Below are positions 1 to 6,032 of a stretch of 40,697 nucleotides of DNA, piece by piece. Within the stretch, counting starts at the first letter, position 1. Each line of letters begins with the position of its first letter. The stretch is taken from positions 1-40,697 of the forward strand of contig JAHECW010000031.1 in NCBI GenBank assembly GCA_024641545.1. The letters run 5' to 3'. The translations under genes and the position numbers were made by a program. Under the pieces are notes generated by a model. The model was not told where the DNA came from, did not search any database, and saw only the letters and a program-made list of their open reading frames with translations. The DNA is from Acidobacteriota bacterium. GTDB taxonomy: Bacteria; Acidobacteriota; Thermoanaerobaculia; Thermoanaerobaculales; Sulfomarinibacteraceae.

Positions 1-35
1 TGCTGGTGAGGATTCCGAGGGTGGAGTGAGGAGTG

Positions 36-88
36 AGCGCTCCCTCCGGTCGCTGTGAGGAGGTCAGCGCTCCCTCCGGTCGCTGTGA
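36..88. repeat. Two copies of a 23-bp direct repeat
   Basis: An identical 23-bp unit (AGCGCTCCCTCCGGTCGCTG plus TGA) occurs at 36-58 and again at 66-88, a 30-bp period. It lies in non-coding sequence directly before a heptanucleotide tandem array. No coding potential or known element is recognised. Confidence 0.8.
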
Positions 89-90
89 AA

Positions 91-139
91 CGTCTAACGT
101 CTAACGTCTAACGTCTAACTCCTAACTCCTAACCGCTAA
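91..139. repeat. Heptanucleotide tandem repeat (CGTCTAA)n
   Basis: Seven 7-bp units lie head to tail: four exact CGTCTAA, two CTCCTAA, then CCGCTAA. The 3' units have drifted at the first positions but keep the CTAA core. The array sits upstream of the promoter of the hdr/frd operon. Arrays of this type change length by slippage; no function can be read from the sequence. Confidence 0.85.
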
Positions 140-219
140 CCCCTGGCCTCCACATTTCCACACTTTATCAAGCGGCCCCGTGACCTCGAAAAACTGCGAC
201 AACGTATCACTCACAACCC

Positions 220-248
220 TTGTTCCAAATTTCACATTGCGCTATCAT
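220..248 (+). promoter_or_regulatory. Putative sigma70-type promoter of the hdr/frd operon
   Basis: TTGTTC at 220-225 and TATCAT at 243-248 are separated by exactly 17 bp. They would start transcription near 255, about 70 nt before the first gene. No other good pair is visible between the tandem repeats and the first gene. Motif match only. Confidence 0.5.
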
Positions 249-325
249 GACCCCGCGCTTGGGTGCCCGACCGTGGTCGATCGACCCCTCCGGAAACGTC
301 CGAGCGGACCCGATACGAGGGGGCC

Positions 326-736
326 ATGGCCAGTATTCCCAGTCCGATCCACCCAGACAACCTGAAAGCCGTCAACAAGATCGCCGAACTCTCCGGACAG
401 AACGTCCACGAGTGTATGCAGTGCGGCACCTGCTCGGCGGTCTGCCCCATGGTGGGTTCCATGGGTTTCACCACGCGGATGGGCATCCACTATCTCCAGT
501 TCGGTGAAATCGAGCCCGTGATCAAGGCCCAGATCGGCGAGTACTGCGCCTCGTGCCATACCTGCGTCGTGCGCTGTCCGCGCGGCATCGACGTGCCGAG
601 GGTCTTCGAGGCCGTTCGCCAGCTTGTCCTGCGGACCAACACCGATCTCATCAAACCGCAGGAGATCCCGAAAGAAACCATGGCGGAGGCGCCGCAGATC
701 GCCTTTGTCTCGACCTTCCGCAAGCTCACCTCGTGA
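326..736 (+). CDS. HdrC-like 4Fe-4S electron-transfer subunit
   Basis: A 136-residue protein with two ferredoxin-type cysteine clusters, CMQCGTCSAVCPMVG near residue 32 and CASCHTCVVRCPRGID near residue 73. This is the arrangement of heterodisulfide reductase subunit C, expected to carry two [4Fe-4S] clusters and relay electrons. ATG 326 is chosen because a purine-rich GAGGGGG precedes it; the open frame upstream (from 263) has no family similarity. It is the first gene of an operon: the HdrB-like gene starts 8 bp after its stop, followed by iron-sulfur and flavoprotein genes of a fumarate reductase. The protein has no membrane segment, unlike HdrC subunits that dock with membrane HdrE, so I infer it links the CCG subunit and the FrdB-like subunit in a soluble or peripheral complex. 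Confidence 0.85.
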   Translation: MASIPSPIHPDNLKAVNKIAELSGQNVHECMQCGTCSAVCPMVGSMGFTTRMGIHYLQFGEIEPVIKAQIGEYCASCHTCVVRCPRGIDVPRVFEAVRQLVLRTNTDLIKPQEIPKETMAEAPQIAFVSTFRKLTS

Positions 737-744
737 GGCAGAAC

Positions 745-1632
745 ATGAAGCTCGGTTACTACCCCGGTTGTACGCTCAAGACCAAGGCAGCAAACCTCGA
801 GAAGGCGGCGATGGCCGCCCTTGACCACCTCGGGGTGGAGTACAAGGAACTCAGTCGCTGGAACTGCTGCGGAGCGGTCTTCTCGCTCACCGACGACGAT
901 CTCATCCATCAGGTGGCGCCGGTGCGGAACCTCATCCGCGCGGCCCAGGAGGGCTGCGACACCGTCGTCACGATCTGTTCGCAGTGCTACAACACCCTCG
1001 CGCGCGCCAACAAACTCGTGCGCGAGAACGAGGAGAAGCGCGACACCCTCAACCGCTTCATGACCGAGGAACCGGATTACAACGGCGAGGTCGAAGTGGT
1101 CCACTACCTCAGCCTGCTCCGCGAGCGGGTCGGTTGGGAGAAGCTGCGCGAGGCGGTCGCCAACCCCCTTACGGGCCTCAAAGTGGCGCCGTTCTACGGC
1201 TGCACCCTGGTTCGTCCCGAAGAGGTCGCGATCGATGCGGTGGACGACAGAATCCTCGAAGGCTTCATCGAGGCGCTCGGCGCCGAGCCCGCGAGGTTTT
1301 CAGCCTCTCGGGAGTGCTGTGGTTCGTACCAGATGATCGCCCACCCGGAGGAGGGGATCAAACGCGCTGCCAAGGTCATCGGCGCCGCCAACCGCTCCGA
1401 AGCCGATGCCCTGATCCTGAGCTGTCCCATGTGCGAATACAACCTCGGTACACGGCAGCGCGAGGTGGTCGCGGCCACCGACGGCCTGACTGAAGTTCCG
1501 ACCTATTACTTCACCCAATTGCTCGGCGTCGCGCTGGGCTTGGATACCGACCTCTGCCGCCTCGACCTCAACGGTCCGGCGGCGCAGGAACTGCTTGTCG
1601 ACAAGAAATTCATCGCGGCGGCGACCGTCTGA
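745..1632 (+). CDS. HdrB-like protein with two CCG domains
   Basis: A 295-residue protein with two cysteine-rich (CCG) domains. The first has WNCCGAVF and then CSQC; the second has ECCGSYQM and then CPMC. In HdrB these cysteines bind a noncubane [4Fe-4S] site that reduces disulfides; the same domain occurs in the C-terminal half of thiol:fumarate reductase TfrB and in SdhE/MfrE of class E succinate:quinone reductases. The N-terminus GYYPGCTLK is typical of the family. ATG 745 lies 8 bp after the hdrC-like stop. Together with the following two genes it resembles TfrAB or SdhABE split into separate polypeptides. The physiological partner (thiol, quinone or another carrier) cannot be told from sequence. 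Confidence 0.85.
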   Translation: MKLGYYPGCTLKTKAANLEKAAMAALDHLGVEYKELSRWNCCGAVFSLTDDDLIHQVAPVRNLIRAAQEGCDTVVTICSQCYNTLARANKLVRENEEKRDTLNRFMTEEPDYNGEVEVVHYLSLLRERVGWEKLREAVANPLTGLKVAPFYGCTLVRPEEVAIDAVDDRILEGFIEALGAEPARFSASRECCGSYQMIAHPEEGIKRAAKVIGAANRSEADALILSCPMCEYNLGTRQREVVAATDGLTEVPTYYFTQLLGVALGLDTDLCRLDLNGPAAQELLVDKKFIAAATV

Positions 1633-1657
1633 GCGGCCGGCCGGAGGAGACAGGGGA

Positions 1658-2410
1658 ATGGAAACAGCAACACTGACCGAGAAGGTGGCGGCGAAGACGA
1701 TCCCCATCTACATCATGGGCAAGAAGTACGAGGTCCCGGAGACCCTGACCATCATGAAGGCCATGGAGCACTCCGGTTACCAGTACATCCGCGGCTGCGG
1801 CTGTCGCGGCGGCGTCTGCGGCGCCTGCGCCACGGTCTACCGAAAAGCGGGAGATTACAAGATCTACACCGGCCTCGCCTGCCAGACGGTGGTCGAACCG
1901 GAGATGTATCTCACACAGATTCCGTTCTACCCGGCCAACCGTGCGGCGTACGATTTCGAATCCGCGAAGCCCACGGCCGAGACCGTCTACGAGCTCTACC
2001 CCGAGCTCTTCCGCTGCGTCGCCTGCAACTCGTGCACCAAGGTCTGCCCGATGGATGTCGAGGTCCTGGATTACATCTCGGCCCTCAAGCGCGGCGATCT
2101 GACCGCAGCGGCCGAGATCTCCTTCGACTGCATCCAGTGTGGGCTCTGCGCCTCGCGCTGCATGGGCGAGATGGCCCAGTACCACATGGCGCAGGTCGCA
2201 CGGCGGCTCCAGGGGGGCAAGATCGCCCCCAAGGCCGAGCACCTCGAGAAGATGTGCGGCGAAATCGACGCCGGCACCTTCACCGATGTCCTCGCCGAGG
2301 CCAAGAAGATGACCGTGGACGAGCTCAAGAAGGTCTACACGGAACGCGAACTGGAGCCCCACATGGGCGCCGACGAATGGACCCCGGCCTCGAATTTCGG
2401 TCTCGCCTGA
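1658..2410 (+). CDS. Fumarate reductase/succinate dehydrogenase iron-sulfur subunit-like
   Basis: A 250-residue protein. The N-terminal half is a plant-type [2Fe-2S] ferredoxin fold with a CGCRGGVCGACA loop and a later Cys in GLACQ. The C-terminal half has two 4Fe-4S motifs, CVACNSCTKVCPMDV and CIQCGLCASRCMGEM. This is the FrdB/SdhB order, though the second C-terminal motif lacks the usual CP ending (CMGEM). ATG 1658 has a good GGAGGAGA ribosome site 7-14 bases upstream. It sits between the HdrB-like subunit and the flavoprotein, whose start follows by 10 bp, so it very likely passes electrons between FAD and the Hdr-type subunits. Confidence 0.88.
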   Translation: METATLTEKVAAKTIPIYIMGKKYEVPETLTIMKAMEHSGYQYIRGCGCRGGVCGACATVYRKAGDYKIYTGLACQTVVEPEMYLTQIPFYPANRAAYDFESAKPTAETVYELYPELFRCVACNSCTKVCPMDVEVLDYISALKRGDLTAAAEISFDCIQCGLCASRCMGEMAQYHMAQVARRLQGGKIAPKAEHLEKMCGEIDAGTFTDVLAEAKKMTVDELKKVYTERELEPHMGADEWTPASNFGLA

Positions 2411-2420
2411 GAGGTAACTG

Positions 2421-4091
2421 ATGCCCTACACACCCGAACTCAAAGAACTCATCAAGATCGTCGAGAAGACCCGCCCCGAGCGGGTGGCGAAAAAACGCAA
2501 CGGCGAAGAGATCCCGTTCCTCAGCCTCGACGAGCGCAAGAAACGGCTCGACTTCCACCCCGACTTCAAGACGGAAGGCCGGCGCGAGCTCAAGGTCGGC
2601 CCGTCCAAGGGCTACGGCATCGCGCACGAGATCGCCGATCTCCTCGAGGCCGGCAGCCGGGTCGCGCCTGAGAAGGTCAACCTCTCCGAGCCCGCCTATG
2701 AGACCGACGTGCTCGTCATCGGCGGCGGCGGCGCCGGGACCTCGGCGGCGATCCTCGCCTCACAGCACGGCGCCAAGGTCATCATGGCGACCAAACTCCG
2801 CCACGGCGACGCCAACACCATGATGGCCGAGGGCGGCATCCAGGCCGCGTCGAAGGGCCACAAGGACTCGCCCTACTACCACTATCTCGACGTCATGGGC
2901 GGCGGCCACTTCACCAACGTTCCCGAGCTCGCCGAGACCCTGGTGACCAGCGCCCCCGACGCCATCCGCTGGCTCGAGCACCTCGGCGTCAACTTCACCA
3001 AGAAGGCCGACGGCACCCTCGAGACCATCCACGGCGGCGGCACCTCGCGCAAACGCATGCACTACGCCGCCGACATCACCGGCGCCGAGATCATGCGCAC
3101 CATCCGCGACGAGGCGCGCAACCTCGCCGACAAGATCCAGGTGCTCGAGTTCTCGCCCGCCGTCGAGCTCGTGCTCAACGAGCACGGCCAGTGCGCCGGC
3201 GCGGTGCTCTACAACATGGAGACCCAGGAGTACTTCGTGGTCAAGGCCAAGGCGGTGATCCTGGCCACCGGCGGCTGCGGCCGGCTCCACATCCAGGGTT
3301 TCATGACCACCAACCACTACGGCGCCACCGCCGACGGCATCGTTCTCGGCTACCGCGCCGGGGTGCCGGTGAGCTTCCTCCACACGGTCCAGTACCACCC
3401 GACGGGGATCGTCTTCCCCGAGCAGGCCGAGGGCATCCTCATCACCGAGAAGTTCCGCGGCTCGGGCGCCAATCTCGTCAACGTCGAGGGCAACCAGTTC
3501 GTCAACGAACGCGAGCCGCGCGATGTCGAGGCCGCGTCGATCATCAAGGAGTGCGTTCACGACGGGCTCGGCGTTCCGACCCCGACCGGCCGGCTCGGGA
3601 TCTGGCTCGACTCGCCGATGATCGAGGACCTCGCCGGCGAGGGCACCGTCAAGCGCGAGTTCCCCGGCAAGTACATCCTCTACAAGCGCTTCGACATCGA
3701 CATCTCGAAAGAGCCCATGCTCATCTACCCGACGCTGCACTACCAGAACGGCGGGCTCGAGTTCAAGGAGACCGGCGAGACCCGGGTTCCGGGCCTGTTC
3801 GTGGCGGGCGAGGTCGGCGGCGGCATCCACGGCGCCAACCGCCTGATGGGCAACTCGCTGCTCGACATCATCGTCTTCGGCCGGATCGCCGGGACCAGCG
3901 CGTCCGCGTACATCGAAAACGGCGTCAAAGACGGCAAGCTCACCCTCGAGCACGTCGTCAAGTACAACGCCGAGGTCGCCAAGGCCGGCATCACCGACGG
4001 CCGCGTCGCTCCGGCCATCATCCCCAACTACACCGAGGCCGAGGTCCGCTCACGCCAACTCACCGCCAACTACATCGGAAACGTGCGGTAG
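2421..4091 (+). CDS. Fumarate reductase/succinate dehydrogenase flavoprotein subunit-like
   Basis: A 556-residue FAD protein. An N-terminal extension of about 90 residues precedes the dinucleotide-binding glycines VIGGGGAGTSAA. Active-site features of the FrdA/SdhA family are present: QYHPTGI, the TE of ILITEKFR, the Arg of EPRD, LHYQNGG, and GANRLMGNSLLD. The residue aligned with the His that binds FAD covalently in SdhA (S-H-T-V-S-A-Q-G-G) is Asn here (A-N-T-M-M-A-E-G-G), so FAD should be non-covalent, as in thiol:fumarate reductase and L-aspartate oxidase. It is last in the four-gene operon and has no membrane-anchor gene beside it. The reaction is fumarate/succinate interconversion; the preferred direction is unknown. 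Confidence 0.9.
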   Translation: MPYTPELKELIKIVEKTRPERVAKKRNGEEIPFLSLDERKKRLDFHPDFKTEGRRELKVGPSKGYGIAHEIADLLEAGSRVAPEKVNLSEPAYETDVLVIGGGGAGTSAAILASQHGAKVIMATKLRHGDANTMMAEGGIQAASKGHKDSPYYHYLDVMGGGHFTNVPELAETLVTSAPDAIRWLEHLGVNFTKKADGTLETIHGGGTSRKRMHYAADITGAEIMRTIRDEARNLADKIQVLEFSPAVELVLNEHGQCAGAVLYNMETQEYFVVKAKAVILATGGCGRLHIQGFMTTNHYGATADGIVLGYRAGVPVSFLHTVQYHPTGIVFPEQAEGILITEKFRGSGANLVNVEGNQFVNEREPRDVEAASIIKECVHDGLGVPTPTGRLGIWLDSPMIEDLAGEGTVKREFPGKYILYKRFDIDISKEPMLIYPTLHYQNGGLEFKETGETRVPGLFVAGEVGGGIHGANRLMGNSLLDIIVFGRIAGTSASAYIENGVKDGKLTLEHVVKYNAEVAKAGITDGRVAPAIIPNYTEAEVRSRQLTANYIGNVR

Positions 4092-4117
4092 CCTGCCGCG
4101 GCCGATCGAAAACACTC

Positions 4118-4150
4118 ACCGGCGGGGCAGATGCCCCGCCGGTCTTTCTT
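4118..4150. terminator. Rho-independent terminator, probably bidirectional
   Basis: A perfect 11-bp stem (ACCGGCGGGGC/GCCCCGCCGGT) with a 4-nt loop AGAT at 4118-4143 is followed by CTTTCTT on the plus strand. On the minus strand the stem is followed by GAGTGTTTTC. It lies 26 bp after the flavoprotein stop and 8 bp after the minus-strand stop of the MerB-like gene, so it can end both convergent transcripts. Confidence 0.85.
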
Positions 4151-4151
4151 A

Positions 4152-4925
4152 TCAACCGCGAGGGCGGCGACGCTGAAACGCCTCGAAGGCAAAGAGCGCT
4201 CCCTGGACAATTCGCGTAGAAAAACAACTTTGAGCAAGAGTCAGGTAGGTCCCGTCGATCTGTGGATTGGTTGAGCGGTGCTCCCTCGCGTGTTCTTCTG
4301 ACCAGAAGAAAACGCTCTTTCGTCAATAGCCGTCGATGATCGTGGGTTCCGAGAAGGTGCTCCAGTCGACCTCCGGCTCGAACACCAGCGGGGCCGGTCC
4401 TCCCCTCTCGACTCGGTGACGAAGCTCGCTGTCAAACACCAAAACCATCGGTTCGCCGCAGTGTGCACATGTGGTGCGAATCTCGACCTCGAGGTCGCGG
4501 TCCTGCAGTCGCCCTTGCACGAAGGGCGTCGCAATCGCGTCCTCGGCTCAAGCGGCGTCCAATCGCTCGCCCGTGCTGAAGAGCAGACGATGCCCAGTCT
4601 CGTCGACGGTGACCGGAAACGCCCACGAGATTTCCGATCGATCAGGGCGCGCGAGGAAGAAGAGGTTCGCCTCGAGGTCGCTGACGATCTTCGCAGTACG
4701 CTCGCGCGGCAAACTCAGCTCTGACGAGATGACCTCGATCGAGATCGGCCGACCGTGACCCGGCATCTCTCGTACGACGAAGTTCCGCACCGCATGATGC
4801 TCCTGCGACATGAACTCGAGCCGCCTGCCGATGAGCTTCGGTGCATCGCGCAGCTCCCTCTCCCAGTCTCTCTGCGGCAATTCCGTGATCGTCGCTCCAC
4901 GACCTTTCAAAATCGTCTCGGACAT
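4152..4925 (-). CDS. MerB-like organomercurial lyase homologue, predicted double selenoprotein (TGA = Sec at 126 and 201)
   Basis: Read through two in-frame TGA codons, this is one 257-residue protein. Residues 42-120 match the MerB N-terminal winged-helix part (GRPISIEVISSELSLPRERT). The first TGA (4550-4548) gives U126 in RLDAAUAEDAIATPFVQGR, aligned with MerB Cys96 (RLYAWCALDTLIFPALIGR); the Asp99 equivalent is D129. CAHC at 153-156 covers the structural Cys117. The second TGA (4325-4323) gives U201 in YURKSVFFWSEEH, aligned with Cys159 (FCCHVHFF) with the same spacing to the FF pair; the C-terminal helix region continues to a TGA at 4152. Start ATG 4925 has AAGGAGG 6 bases upstream. MerB uses Cys96, Asp99 and Cys159 to break C-Hg bonds; Sec for both Cys is inferred. 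No other mer gene is nearby. The main alternative is a pseudogene with two nonsense changes. Confidence 0.85.
4288..4315 (-). other. Candidate bacterial SECIS element 2 (after Sec201 codon)
   Basis: After TGA 4325-4323 the message forms a 12-position stem, +8 to +19 against +24 to +35, with only one mismatch (U12/C31) and an apical GGUC loop at +20 to +23. There are 19 nt between UGA and loop. The loop carries the same GGUC core as the E. coli fdhF SECIS apical loop. It lies inside the extended coding region. Confidence 0.8.
4504..4533 (-). other. Candidate bacterial SECIS element 1 (after Sec126 codon)
   Basis: Downstream of TGA 4550-4548 the message forms GCCCUU-CGUGC-AAGGGC: a perfect 6-bp stem at +21 to +37 with a 5-nt loop at +27 to +31. 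Further imperfect pairing extends it to about +15/+44. There are 26 nt between UGA and loop, and G is the second loop base. This fits known bSECIS rules (loop roughly 16-37 nt away, G in the first two loop positions). Confidence 0.75.
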
Positions 4926-4994
4926 GGATCCTCCTTTCGAACAACATGACGTCAAACGGCACACCGGCCGAAGTCGACGCTTCGACAGCGGGCC

Positions 4995-5008
4995 ACACCA
5001 GCTGGTGT
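4995..5008. promoter_or_regulatory. 14-bp perfect palindrome upstream of the MerB-like gene
   Basis: ACACCAGCTGGTGT reads the same on both strands. It lies 70 bp upstream of the start codon of the minus-strand MerB-like gene, inside the divergent intergenic stretch 4926-5314. It is a plausible dimeric regulator site; no regulator gene is adjacent. Apart from this and the two promoter candidates, nothing else is recognised in this gap. Confidence 0.4.
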
Positions 5009-5064
5009 CATCGGGATTGTCGGTTTGAGTATTGCTCGCCGCCACGCCGCGGCACGAATAAATC

Positions 5065-5093
5065 AAAATGGGTCGCGGTCAGGCCGTTGTCAA
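5065..5093 (-). promoter_or_regulatory. Weak candidate promoter for the MerB-like gene
   Basis: On the minus strand a perfect TTGACA (5093-5088) is followed after 17 bp by CATTTT (5070-5065), a poor -10 match. It would give a leader of about 130 nt that includes the ACACCAGCTGGTGT palindrome. Only the -35 box is convincing. Confidence 0.3.
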
Positions 5094-5267
5094 GGATGGG
5101 AGGGCGCAATGTGAGCCTTCTGTAAAATTCAAGAACCGGCCATTGAGGTTCCCCGACCCCCATCACCATCTCTCCTGTGGATGTATCCTGCCCACTTCCG
5201 CATCGTCACGTCGATCGCGTTTTCGACACCGTCATCTCATCGGGTTTTCGCGACGAGCCGCGGACGA

Positions 5268-5296
5268 TTGACCGCGTCCAATGCGGAGCCTATTGT
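5268..5296 (+). promoter_or_regulatory. Promoter of the CHRD protein gene
   Basis: TTGACC at 5268-5273 and TATTGT at 5291-5296 with a 17-bp spacer. Transcription would start near 5303, just before the ribosome site GGAGG at 5303-5307, giving a very short leader. Confidence 0.6.
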
Positions 5297-5314
5297 AGTC
5301 GTGGAGGACTGAAA

Positions 5315-5863
5315 ATGAGATTCCGTTTCTTCTTACCGGTGGTGATCCTGCTCGTCGTCGGTGTGTCTGCAGCGCACGGCGAGATTCTCGTCTACGGCGG
5401 ATCACTCTCGGGCGCCGCGGAGAATCCGCCGACTCCTTCGCTCGGATCGGGAACTGCAACCATCTCGTACGACACAACGGCGCACACACTCCTGGTTGAT
5501 TTCGATTTCACCGGCTTGACCGGCGCGACCACCGCCGCCCACATCCACTGCTGCGTCGCTCCCCCGGGGAACGCGAGCGTGGCGTCGCAAACCCCTTCTT
5601 TCCCAGGGTTTCCGACAGGGGTCACCTCGGGCAACTTCACCAGTACTCCGGCCTTCGACCTCACCGACACCGCGAGCTTCAACCCGAGCTTTGTAGTGGC
5701 CAACGGCGGAACGGCGGCCGGCGCCGAGGCCGCTCTCGCTGCGGGTCTCGCGACCGGTCAGGCGTACCTGAGCATCCACACAACGGCATTCCCCGCCGGC
5801 GAGATCCGCACTTTCCTCACCCTGGTCACCCCGGTCCAACTCCAACGGTTCAGCGTCGACTGA
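5315..5863 (+). CDS. Secreted CHRD-domain protein
   Basis: A 182-residue exported protein. Residues 1-23 form a signal peptide ending around SAAHG. The rest is a CHRD (chordin-like) domain: an early GAAENPP segment, the AAHIHCC motif, and the diagnostic AYLSIHTTAFPAGEIR near the C-terminus. CHRD domains are beta-rich modules of extracellular proteins whose bacterial role is not established. ATG 5315 is chosen because GGAGG lies 7 bases upstream and the signal peptide starts there. The last 12 residues, VTPVQLQRFSVD, closely resemble the end of the unrelated secreted protein at 35144-35836. It is a single-gene unit with its own promoter. Confidence 0.85.
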   Translation: MRFRFFLPVVILLVVGVSAAHGEILVYGGSLSGAAENPPTPSLGSGTATISYDTTAHTLLVDFDFTGLTGATTAAHIHCCVAPPGNASVASQTPSFPGFPTGVTSGNFTSTPAFDLTDTASFNPSFVVANGGTAAGAEAALAAGLATGQAYLSIHTTAFPAGEIRTFLTLVTPVQLQRFSVD

Positions 5864-6020
5864 CCGGATACCTGGAGGAGGAACCTCGTGGGTGGGGGCC
5901 ACCCTCACCGTCGCACCGGAAAAAGGGTGAAAGGGCTCCCGGATTCACACTTTTCTCCAGATCCGATCGCTCTTCCCGCTCAATGTGTCGTCGGCACCGT
6001 CATCGGCACCACACCATCGG

Positions 6021-6026
6021 TATAAT
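6021..6026 (+). promoter_or_regulatory. Consensus -10 box 6 nt before a start codon
   Basis: A perfect TATAAT is followed by GACCCG and then ATG 6033. Transcription starting 7 nt after the box would begin at or next to the ATG, giving a leaderless mRNA; no ribosome site precedes the ATG. No convincing -35 box is seen about 17 bp upstream. Confidence 0.45.
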
Positions 6027-6032
6027 GACCCG

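Noticed and set aside
2760-3953. A 397-codon minus-strand open frame opposite the flavoprotein gene
   Set aside because: It is a mirror of a high-GC gene: rich in Leu, Val, Glu, Asp and Gly with no domain pattern, while the plus strand has full family motifs.
4323-4925. Treating the MerB-like region as two separate small genes or a simple pseudogene
   Set aside because: Both breaks are TGA, both fall on the catalytic Cys positions, the frame is unbroken, and each TGA has a SECIS-like hairpin. Decay would be unlikely to give all of these together.
5884-5910. GGGTGG/CCACCC hairpin after the CHRD gene as a terminator
   Set aside because: The stem is short with a 3-nt loop and no T tract follows; support is too weak to list it.
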